A DNA stretch of 64,000 nt from Pedobacter cryoconitis. GTDB lineage: Bacteria; Bacteroidota; Bacteroidia; Sphingobacteriales; Sphingobacteriaceae. The notes below the pieces were generated by a model. It did not search any database, was not told the DNA's origin, and saw nothing but the letters and a program-made list of their open reading frames with translations. The stretch spans positions 1 to 64,000 of the forward strand of contig NZ_QLLR01000009.1 in NCBI RefSeq assembly GCF_003259615.1, written 5' to 3'. The first letter of the stretch is position 1; every line of letters starts with the position of its first letter. Shown here one piece after another: positions 36,277 through 42,841 of the stretch. The position numbers were made by a program, and so were the translations under genes.

Positions 36277-36303
36277 AGACAGGCATTTACCAAGTTCCTG
36301 TCT
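36277..36303 (-). terminator. Minus-strand terminator with T tract
   Basis: AGACAGG (36277-36283) pairs with CCTGTCT (36297-36303). On the minus strand the stem is followed by TTTTTT, a standard intrinsic terminator. Confidence 0.65.
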
Positions 36304-36385
36304 AACCTATCGTTCAACATTAGTCCTATGAAAAACTAACATAGCTAATCAATTAATTCTCTCTCTTAATTGATATTGTAAATAA

Positions 36386-36414
36386 CGGGGTATTCCTGAA
36401 AATGAAATACCCCG
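36386..36414 (-). terminator. Hairpin with nine-base stem
   Basis: CGGGGTATT (36386-36394) pairs with AATACCCCG (36406-36414). The T tract is weak on either strand, so it may be an RNA structure rather than a terminator. Confidence 0.4.
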
Positions 36415-36496
36415 ATCGGGTTAATCAATAACGCTAAAAGCTCAACTGAACCTACCCTGTTTACTATTTAAAACATCCATGAATTCTTGAGAATAA

Positions 36497-36521
36497 AGCG
36501 GGTTCTATCCAGACACCCGCT
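36497..36521 (-). terminator. Terminator after the membrane gene at 36569
   Basis: AGCGGGT (36497-36503) pairs with ACCCGCT (36515-36521), 48 bases after the stop of the minus-strand gene. TTATT follows. Confidence 0.55.
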
Positions 36522-36568
36522 CTAATTAACTAACTAAACTATTAGTTCTAATTATCAACCTTGAAAAA

Positions 36569-37111
36569 CTAATCTCCTGTCATATCCTTGACTACGGTAT
36601 CCAGCTCTTCTGCTGATTTACCTAGAAAGGGTATCATTTCTTTTAAGTTTTTGACTGAGATATGGTCATTGCCCATCATCTCTACAATCTTAACGATATT
36701 AGCTACCGGATTTCTGACCCGATGTGAAGTCACAAACAATACTTCTTCTAATGTTTCTGTATATTCTATTCGTTCTTTTAATAGTTTTTCCTGTACACTC
36801 TTATAATTCAGTGCTATGGTAGTGGTTACCCATAATCCAATAATTGAGATCAGACGGTTTACAGGAAACACCCAGTGAGAAACTGTTGCCAGCGCATTAA
36901 AATATAAGAAGTTGATCATAATCAGCAAGGTGGCAATCGTTGCCAGCAGGAAAATAGTTTTCCTGCTTTCTCTAAGTGCAACAAGTATGATAGAAGTATA
37001 TAAAATACCTACTGCAACGTCCAGAGGAGTAAAATAGTCCAGGACACAAACTAATAAAAGGAAAAATATCGCAAGGAGCAGATATTTAGATTTTTCTACT
37101 GATTTTATCAT
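36569..37111 (-). CDS. Membrane protein with four TM helices and dimerisation tail, paralogue of 35580
   Basis: 180 residues: four TM helices (LLLAIFFLLLVCVLDYFTPL, VGILYTSIILVAL, IFLLATIATLLIMINFLYF, LISIIGLWVTTTIALNY). The tail then has FVTSHRVRNPVANIVKIVEMM (His at about residue 129) and ends at VVKDMTGD with no ATPase domain. High similarity to 35580 through the whole length. A degenerate operator module (37152-37179) lies 41 bases upstream of the ATG, the same distance as for 36170. Confidence 0.75.
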   Translation of the reverse strand: MIKSVEKSKYLLLAIFFLLLVCVLDYFTPLDVAVGILYTSIILVALRESRKTIFLLATIATLLIMINFLYFNALATVSHWVFPVNRLISIIGLWVTTTIALNYKSVQEKLLKERIEYTETLEEVLFVTSHRVRNPVANIVKIVEMMGNDHISVKNLKEMIPFLGKSAEELDTVVKDMTGD

Positions 37112-37151
37112 GGTATGAATCTCGGGGTAAAATTCAATATCAGGTATCCTA

Positions 37152-37179
37152 ATCAGACATTTTGATAGTCCCGAAAGAC
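37152..37179 (-). promoter_or_regulatory. Degenerate operator (21-bp direct repeat) for the gene at 37111
   Basis: atcagac (37152-37158) and gaaagac (37173-37179) keep the GAC core and the 21-bp period, and the following acattttgata matches the other sites. The distance to the ATG (41) equals that of the 36170 gene, but the -7 position lacks TTTG. Confidence 0.4.
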
Positions 37180-37730
37180 TAAAATTCGATACTCAGGTGT
37201 TTGATCACAAATTCTACCCTGGTTTGAACTGTGGCTAAAGGGAGAAGAACGGGTGTATATCCGTAAGATAAATAAGTATTATACATGACTTTGAAAGTTG
37301 CCAGCGCTTCTTCCTGGCTTTGTTTGCGCTCTGCATCCTGTTTAAATATCTCCTGCCAGTGTGGTGCGATAAAAATGGTGTGGTTGTAGCGTAGCTTTTT
37401 AGCGGCGTTATCCATGTAATCAGGAACAGGTAAATTCATCAAGCGCAGGTATCCTACAACATCAGGTATACCGCGGTCAAAAATAACGGTTTCGTTGATT
37501 TCAATTGCTTTATGATATTCGCAGTTTTCCCGGCTATACATAAGTTCGGCAAAAGCAATTGGATTTAACCACGGTAAGGCCTCCCCCGTACTGGATAGCT
37601 GATCTTGTATGATTTTACGTCCCGATTCCAGCGTGGTTTGTATTCCATGACTGGCTATTGCATTAATCAGGGTCGTTTTTCCAGATCCCGGACCTCCGGT
37701 TATGATGAAGAGCTGATCGGTGTTTTTCAT
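37179..37730 (-). CDS. Small ATPase/kinase-like P-loop protein (AAA_28 type)
   Basis: 183 residues covering a complete small P-loop domain: Walker A in FIITGGPGSGKTTLINAI, Walker B-like ETVIFDRGIPDVVGYLRL and a lid region with RKQSQEEA. These features fit the AAA_28 group, whose members resemble small-molecule or nucleoside kinases with no settled role. The start codon overlaps the stop of the membrane gene at 37727 by four bases (ATGA arrangement), so the two are translationally coupled and probably act together. Confidence 0.82.
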   Translation of the reverse strand: MKNTDQLFIITGGPGSGKTTLINAIASHGIQTTLESGRKIIQDQLSSTGEALPWLNPIAFAELMYSRENCEYHKAIEINETVIFDRGIPDVVGYLRLMNLPVPDYMDNAAKKLRYNHTIFIAPHWQEIFKQDAERKQSQEEALATFKVMYNTYLSYGYTPVLLPLATVQTRVEFVIKHLSIEF

Positions 37731-38092
37731 TTCAATTCTTTAAGATGAAGGTTGATTTCTTTATGGTAATCTTTGATTTGTTTATACCTGATCACAAGCA
37801 GCGTAATCACACACATCCCAAACAAGACAATCATCGAATTAACGAGGTGAGCTAATGATAATGAAGAGGTATTTCTGGCAAAATAAATGAAGTTTGAAAT
37901 ATTCATCAGCGAGGCGATAATTAAAAAACAAAAAATCGTCCTTGTACTTTCTTGCCTGACTAGAAGGATTGCTGAAATATATAGAATACCGATAACAACG
38001 TCGGGTGGTATTAAAAAGTCAAGAACACATACTACCAGAAGACAGAGGATTGCCAATAGTAATAATTTAAGGTTCTTTATCGGTTTTATCAT
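37727..38092 (-). CDS. Four-TM membrane protein without dimerisation tail, coupled to the ATPase
   Basis: 121 residues: the same four-TM module as 35580 and 36569 (LLLLAILCLLVVCVLDFLIPP, VIGILYISAILLV, IFCFLIIASLMNISNFIYF, SMIVLFGMCVITLLVIRY). It ends in a short helix, YKQIKDYHKEINLHLKELK, just where the others continue into the H-box region. Instead, a separate P-loop ATPase overlaps its stop by four bases. So within this family the output appears to be exchanged for a separate protein (inference). Divergent from AraC pair 2. Confidence 0.72.
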   Translation of the reverse strand: MIKPIKNLKLLLLAILCLLVVCVLDFLIPPDVVIGILYISAILLVRQESTRTIFCFLIIASLMNISNFIYFARNTSSLSLAHLVNSMIVLFGMCVITLLVIRYKQIKDYHKEINLHLKELK

Positions 38093-38133
38093 GGTGCGAA
38101 AGACGCTTAAATATTTAATAACATATTACTCCT

Positions 38134-38161
38134 TTCGGACATTTTATTACCCTGATTGGAT
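38134..38161 (-). promoter_or_regulatory. Degenerate operator for the gene at 38092, beside AraC pair 2
   Basis: ttcggac (38134-38140) and attggat (38155-38161) keep the 21-bp period and part of the core; the gacatttt following the first repeat matches other sites. 42 bases before the ATG at 38092 and just upstream of the divergent promoter box at 38174. Confidence 0.35.
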
Positions 38162-38173
38162 CATGTTTTTCAT

Positions 38174-38181
38174 TATATTTG
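38174..38181 (+). promoter_or_regulatory. -7 box TATATTTG for AraC pair 2
   Basis: Exact TAnnTTTG match 32 bases before the ATG at 38214, as in AraC pair 1 (724-731). Confidence 0.55.
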
Positions 38182-38213
38182 AGATACGCGAAAATTTAAT
38201 ACGCATGTAATTT

Positions 38214-39194
38214 ATGAGAGAAGTTATTCATCGGTATGGTGTTGAACTGGATTGGGTTACAGATATGGCAGCTGAATTGGGAGGTTACGTGGAGGGGAAA
38301 TATATTATAGTGCCTGGAGAGAAAAGACCAGGCAACAGGTTCGTTCTTCCTATTAACGACAATATCACTGCATTTGTTGTAGATGTTACCTATAATGAGG
38401 ATGTAGTTTATCGGTTAAGAAATACCCGTGACGATTTTGTAGGTATTTATTTTAACCTGACCGAGGGGGATGCTGTACATATTCTGGATGATGTATCCAG
38501 GCTAATTGGCCGCTGGGGTTATAATCTTTCTATTTTTGATGCGGATTTGCGCGGGGATTACCTGGTTAAGGCGGGCAGTACCAAGTTTATGGTGGCTATT
38601 TTCATCAAAAAGACCGCGTTAAAAGATTACTTCTCAAAAAATGCAAATTACGAACAAATTATAGATAGTGTTTTTGATCCGGTACAAAATACAATCGTGA
38701 AGTTTGACCGGATGAGCAGTCAGGCCTGGTGGCTGATGGATGAGTTAAGAAAAACTACTGCTGCGGGTCCTTTATATGAGGTCATGGTTACCGGAACAGT
38801 ATATGGTTTGCTGAGTGACTATCTGGATCAGACTATCAATCAGGAAATAATTCTGGAGAAAGTTGTTCAGCCAGACGTAGTCAATATTATTGGATCTCAA
38901 GCTTATCTGATAACACATATCAGAGAGGGATTTATAGGAATACCTACTCTTGCTGCAGATGCGATGATGTCTGAAACCAAGTATAAAAGGCTGTTTAAAA
39001 AAATTACCGGGGCCACTCCTAATGCTTTCTTTTTAAATTGCAAACTTGCTTACGCCAAAGAAGAGCTGGAAACTGGCCAGTATACGATCGGAGAAATTTC
39101 TGATTTATTCGGCTTTACGGATGCTTCACATCTGATTGAACAGTTTAGAAATGCTTACGGTACTACACCAAAGGAATACCTAACCCTTTTATAA
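38214..39194 (+). CDS. AraC-family regulator, first gene of AraC pair 2
   Basis: 326 residues, exactly the length of its counterpart at 763 and highly similar all through (identical stretches such as AFVVDVTYNEDV and LTEGDAVHILDDVSRL). The C-terminal HTH is at about residues 230-325 (MSETKYKRLFKKITGATPNAFF, FTDASHLIEQFRNAYGTTPKEYL). One base separates its stop from the second gene. It is the distal copy of the duplicated two-gene cassette. Confidence 0.85.
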   Translation: MREVIHRYGVELDWVTDMAAELGGYVEGKYIIVPGEKRPGNRFVLPINDNITAFVVDVTYNEDVVYRLRNTRDDFVGIYFNLTEGDAVHILDDVSRLIGRWGYNLSIFDADLRGDYLVKAGSTKFMVAIFIKKTALKDYFSKNANYEQIIDSVFDPVQNTIVKFDRMSSQAWWLMDELRKTTAAGPLYEVMVTGTVYGLLSDYLDQTINQEIILEKVVQPDVVNIIGSQAYLITHIREGFIGIPTLAADAMMSETKYKRLFKKITGATPNAFFLNCKLAYAKEELETGQYTIGEISDLFGFTDASHLIEQFRNAYGTTPKEYLTLL

Positions 39195-39195
39195 A

Positions 39196-40200
39196 ATGAC
39201 TGCAAATAACCTTAGGGTTCTCTATTATTATTACACACTTAGTCCGGAGTGGCAGCAGCAAATTGTCAAAAATCTGGGAGCCGAATTAATTGATAATAAA
39301 CTGTTAGTTATTCCAGAGGATATTGCTTCAGGTGGTTCTGTCTTTTTAGAAGTTACCCCCGGCCTGTCTGTACACCTTTTAGATATGACATTTCATGTGC
39401 CTGTTGCAATCACAAGAGTGCCTAAAGCTCATAATTATTATATGATTTATTATGATATAGGGGATGAAATTACTACCCATATTCTGGGTGATACGGCGCA
39501 TAAAGCAGGTTATCATTCAAAATTAGGAATGGGATTCATGGATTGTAATGTTAAAGGTATTATTCTGCCTCCTGTTGGTGAGCGTAGTTATAGTTTAAGG
39601 CTATTAGTTGATAAGAACTATTATAAGTCTCTTGCTGCAACCAACAGAACTGCTGAGGTAACTGATATGTTATTTGACGAGGCAAAAAATACTTTATTTT
39701 TTTATAGTCATATTGATAGCAGAAGTAAAGTAATGCTGAATAAACTGAAGGAAGAACATCATTTTTCGGGTACTTCTTTTGAGCTTAAATTGAAACATAT
39801 TGCTTTATATCTATTAAATTATGTGGTGGAACGAACTGCTCGTTTTGAACCTATTATCAATAAATTATCACAGTCTGATATTGATAATGTGCTGAAAACA
39901 TCAAAATATATGCTGGATAATCTTTTAGTTGAATTCCCTGGCCTGCCGGCAATGGCCGAAATGGCGGGAATGTCTGGTACAAAGTATAAGATCCTTTTTA
40001 AGAAGATTTTGAAAGATAGTCCTAGTAATTTTTTCTCGAATGAGAAATTGCTGCTTAGCCAGAAGCTATTACAAAGCGGCGATTTTAAGAATGTGAATGA
40101 AGTTGCTTATGAACTGGGGTATAGCAATCCGGGATATTTTACCAAGCTTTATAAGAAGCTATTTGATGTTTCTCCGGTTGAGGTCCTGGTAAAAAGGTAA
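39196..40200 (+). CDS. AraC-family regulator, second gene of AraC pair 2
   Basis: 334 residues, counterpart of the gene at 1745 with long identical stretches (LLVIPEDIASGGSVFLEV differs by two residues; YYMIYYDIGDEITTHILGDT is identical). The HTH region contains MSGTKYKILFKKILKDSPSNFF and NPGYFTKLYKKLFDVSPVEVL. Translationally coupled to 38214. The N-terminal domain probably binds the signal; the pair may form a heteromer (inference). Confidence 0.85.
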   Translation: MTANNLRVLYYYYTLSPEWQQQIVKNLGAELIDNKLLVIPEDIASGGSVFLEVTPGLSVHLLDMTFHVPVAITRVPKAHNYYMIYYDIGDEITTHILGDTAHKAGYHSKLGMGFMDCNVKGIILPPVGERSYSLRLLVDKNYYKSLAATNRTAEVTDMLFDEAKNTLFFYSHIDSRSKVMLNKLKEEHHFSGTSFELKLKHIALYLLNYVVERTARFEPIINKLSQSDIDNVLKTSKYMLDNLLVEFPGLPAMAEMAGMSGTKYKILFKKILKDSPSNFFSNEKLLLSQKLLQSGDFKNVNEVAYELGYSNPGYFTKLYKKLFDVSPVEVLVKR

Positions 40201-40223
40201 TAGTTGCTATTTCGTATTTAGCA

Positions 40224-40259
40224 AAAACTACCTGCAGCCGTAAAGCCACAAGTAGTTTT
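40224..40259. terminator. Bidirectional terminator between AraC pair 2 and the lipoprotein gene
   Basis: AAAACTAC (40224-40231) pairs with GTAGTTTT (40252-40259), with Ts on the plus side and As before the stem, between convergent genes. Confidence 0.6.
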
Positions 40260-40286
40260 CTGATTGAATTGTGGTGTGCTCTGGTT

Positions 40287-40739
40287 TTATTTTTGTGTAC
40301 TGAATACTAAATGACCTTTGTCTTTAGCTTTTACAATAACTGTTTGACCTTTAGCTTCAAAAGTGTCTCCTTTTTCTAAAAGACCAACTACAATCTTATC
40401 ATTTTCTGTTCCGGCAACTTTAGTTGTTCTAATATCGGCATCAGCTAATGTGCTGTTTATTTTAACATTATAGCTACCAGTAATTTTAATTAATTCTGGC
40501 TCACCTGAAACACTGGCAGTTTTCTTGTCCTGATCAAATGAAAGGTTAAGAGTGCTCATTGGGAATTTGACAGATGCTGAATCTTTTCCTGCTTTATCAT
40601 ATTGAACAGATTCTATAAGTCTGTAAGTTCCTTGTGGAAGTTTAGTGTCTTCTGGCTTCTGTGAATCATTGTTGTCTTTTTTACAGGCTGCAAACGTTGT
40701 CGCTACGGCTAATAATGCTACTAAAAATTTGGTTTTCAT
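40287..40739 (-). CDS. Predicted lipoprotein
   Basis: 150 residues with a lipoprotein signal (MKTKFLVALLAVATTFAACKKD, Cys at about residue 19) and a small beta-rich domain (GTYRLIESVQYDKAGK, TLNLSFDQDKKTASVSGEPE). It resembles the small lipocalin-like or META-like lipoproteins of Bacteroidota, without a firm family. It has the best complete operator-promoter module (40798-40861), placing it in the predicted regulon beside AraC pair 2. Confidence 0.75.
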   Translation of the reverse strand: MKTKFLVALLAVATTFAACKKDNNDSQKPEDTKLPQGTYRLIESVQYDKAGKDSASVKFPMSTLNLSFDQDKKTASVSGEPELIKITGSYNVKINSTLADADIRTTKVAGTENDKIVVGLLEKGDTFEAKGQTVIVKAKDKGHLVFSTQK

Positions 40740-40797
40740 CTTTGTGTGTTTTAATTAGTTTAATAATCTAACTTCTGATAGTTTGAAGTTATTGGCA

Positions 40798-40861
40798 CAA
40801 ATTTACAGCCTGCACAAATTGATGAATGGCCGGATAAGACTTTAGAGTATCCGAATAAGAC
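40798..40861 (-). promoter_or_regulatory. Operator-promoter module for the lipoprotein gene at 40739
   Basis: On the minus strand: GTCTTAT at 40861-40855, GTCTTAT at 40840-40834 (21-bp period), 28 bases, then an exact -7 box TAAATTTG at 40805-40798. All spacings equal those of 538, 9774 and 36175. Confidence 0.7.
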
Positions 40862-40872
40862 CAAACTACTTA

Positions 40873-41409
40873 TTAATCTGACCTTTTCGGATTAATGATA
40901 GCCTTTTCCATTTCAATCAAAGTAATTTCTTTTAATGGCTTACCATATTTATGATATTCCAAAGGAAAAGGGAATTTTCCGCCAGTAGCAACATATCCCC
41001 TCCTTTGGTACCACGCTATAAGTTCCGTTCTATCTTCAATTACTGTTATGTTGATTTTATCACAGTTGAGTTGCCTGGCGTGTTCTTCAGCACCTTGCAA
41101 TAACAATCTTCCGATACCACCATCCTGAGATTCGGGATTAACGGCCAGCATCCCTAAATAAAGATTTTCTTCCTTTCGTTCTAAGTACACGCAACCAGTA
41201 ATCTGATTGGCCGGATTTGTATACTTTAATACAGAGATGGCTGGATTTGTAAGATAGTGTGTTAGTATTTTCTCGTCGATACGGATTTCGCCTGCTAATA
41301 AATGAATTTCAGATGTCCACCCTTTGATAGAGGATTCTCCGCGATAAGTAGTATTGACTAAGGTTAATAATGCTGATAGATCAGTTATTGAAGCTTTTGA
41401 AATTGACAT
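40873..41409 (-). CDS. GNAT-family N-acetyltransferase
   Basis: 178 residues with a GNAT fold: ASITDLSALLTLVNTTYRGE at the start, ENLYLGMLAVNPESQDGGIGRLLLQGAEEHA (acetyl-CoA loop QDGGIG) and INITVIEDRTELIAWYQRRGYVATGG at the end. Substrate unknown. Cytoplasmic. It ends 12 bases before the operator module of the lipoprotein gene, so the two are separate transcription units. Confidence 0.85.
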   Translation of the reverse strand: MSISKASITDLSALLTLVNTTYRGESSIKGWTSEIHLLAGEIRIDEKILTHYLTNPAISVLKYTNPANQITGCVYLERKEENLYLGMLAVNPESQDGGIGRLLLQGAEEHARQLNCDKINITVIEDRTELIAWYQRRGYVATGGKFPFPLEYHKYGKPLKEITLIEMEKAIINPKRSD

Positions 41410-41576
41410 GGACTAATAAAAAAAACGAAGGTAACAGAAATAAGGTTACGTAATTATAACAGTTAAGAATAAAATAGTAGAAAACAGCTCCGAAATTAAA
41501 ACCATTTGTATTGTTATGGGTTATAGCGCCAATCTAATTCGCTTAATATGAAATTTAATAACACTATTGACCTGGC

Positions 41577-42782
41577 ATGAGTTTATCAGAACGAATCATA
41601 GCCTCTAATAAAGGCATGCTTGCTGATATGGTACAACTCAAATACCAGGCAATGACTGAAAGTGCCTTTCGTTTTTTCAGAGGAACCTGTGAAATTTTTT
41701 ATCAGGACCTATCACTTTGGAAAGCAATGCCAAAATCCCCTTTAAGCTGGATATGCGGCGATCTTCATGTAGAGAACTTTGGTAGCTATAAATCTGACGA
41801 CGGGCAGGTCTATTTTGATCTGAATGATTTTGATGAAGCATTGCTTGCACCAGTAGCGTTTGAATTGGTCAGGATGCTCACCAGTATTTTCCTTTGTTTT
41901 GATTTCCTGGAACTGGAAGATCTTAAAGCGATGAATATGGCAAACGTCTTTCTGAAAAATTATTCTGCTGTTTTAGCCAGGGGAAAAGCACTTGCAATAG
42001 AACCTAGAATTGCCAAAGGTATTATCTGCACCTTTCTGATGGCAGTCTCTAAACGTAAGCAAAGCCGTTTACTGGATAAGCGTACTGAAGTCAGGAAACG
42101 AAAACTAGTACTTTCCCTGCAAGATGAAAGACATTTTGAACTGGATAAAGACCTGAGAAAGGATTTAGTGGAACACTTGACAGACTGGATTAATAACCAC
42201 AGCAGAAGTCCTTATAATTACAAAGTCCGCGACGTGGTTTTCCGCCTTGCAGGTACTGGCAGCGTGGGTACTAAACGTTATATGTTCCTGTTGGAAAACG
42301 TATTGAAGAGAGGAAAATACCTGATCGTAGATATGAAGCAGTCACAACCGAGTGCGCTTACCCCCTATGTTAAGATTGCACAGCCTGATTGGGAAACTGA
42401 AGCCGAGCGTGTGGTTTTTGCACAGGAACTTTCCCAGCATATGCCCTGTTCATTGTTGAGTCATACTGTATTTAAGGGAGATTCATTTGTAGTCAAAGAA
42501 ATGCAGCCTTCAGAAGACAAGATTAAATTCAGGTTGATTCAGGATCAGTATAGAGACATCTTCCAGGTTATTGATGATATGGCCGCCTTAACTGCATCGT
42601 CTCATATCAGAAGCTCAGGGCGCAAGGGTTCGGCTATTGCAGATGAGCTTATTGAATTCGGTAATAGTTCAAAGTGGCAGGAAGAACTGATTAACTATGC
42701 TTTCAATTATGCACAAAAAATGAAGAAGGATTTCAAACTGTTCAAAGCCGGATTTGATTCGGGTATCTATTCCAATAGTTAA
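41577..42782 (+). CDS. DUF2252 family protein
   Basis: 401 residues with the DUF2252 kinase-like fold motifs: WICGDLHVENFGSYKSDDGQVYFDLNDFDEALLAPVAFELVRML (split here: GDLHVENFG, FDLNDFDEA), then VFRLAGTGSVGTKRY and LIVDMKQSQPSAL. The family looks like an aminoglycoside-phosphotransferase or HipA-type kinase fold, but its activity is not established. Alone upstream of the sensor kinase, which has its own promoter box, so an operon link is possible but unproven. Confidence 0.88.
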   Translation: MSLSERIIASNKGMLADMVQLKYQAMTESAFRFFRGTCEIFYQDLSLWKAMPKSPLSWICGDLHVENFGSYKSDDGQVYFDLNDFDEALLAPVAFELVRMLTSIFLCFDFLELEDLKAMNMANVFLKNYSAVLARGKALAIEPRIAKGIICTFLMAVSKRKQSRLLDKRTEVRKRKLVLSLQDERHFELDKDLRKDLVEHLTDWINNHSRSPYNYKVRDVVFRLAGTGSVGTKRYMFLLENVLKRGKYLIVDMKQSQPSALTPYVKIAQPDWETEAERVVFAQELSQHMPCSLLSHTVFKGDSFVVKEMQPSEDKIKFRLIQDQYRDIFQVIDDMAALTASSHIRSSGRKGSAIADELIEFGNSSKWQEELINYAFNYAQKMKKDFKLFKAGFDSGIYSNS

Positions 42783-42802
42783 TTATTATTGTGCAAATAA
42801 TT

Positions 42803-42810
42803 TATATTTG
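42803..42810 (+). promoter_or_regulatory. -7 box TATATTTG for the sensor kinase at 42842
   Basis: Exact consensus, 31 bases before the ATG, in the 59-base gap after DUF2252. Confidence 0.5.
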
Positions 42811-42841
42811 CAAACTTTCTTAACCTCTTTAAAAGGATCAA

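Larger units (their letters stand above)
36171..36568. other. 398-base intergenic region with three minus-strand hairpins
   Basis: No gene fits. On the minus strand it holds three terminator-like hairpins (36497-36521, 36386-36414, 36277-36303), the last followed by six Ts. That is more than the upstream gene needs and could bound a small RNA. It also contains the operator module at 36175-36238. Confidence 0.4.
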
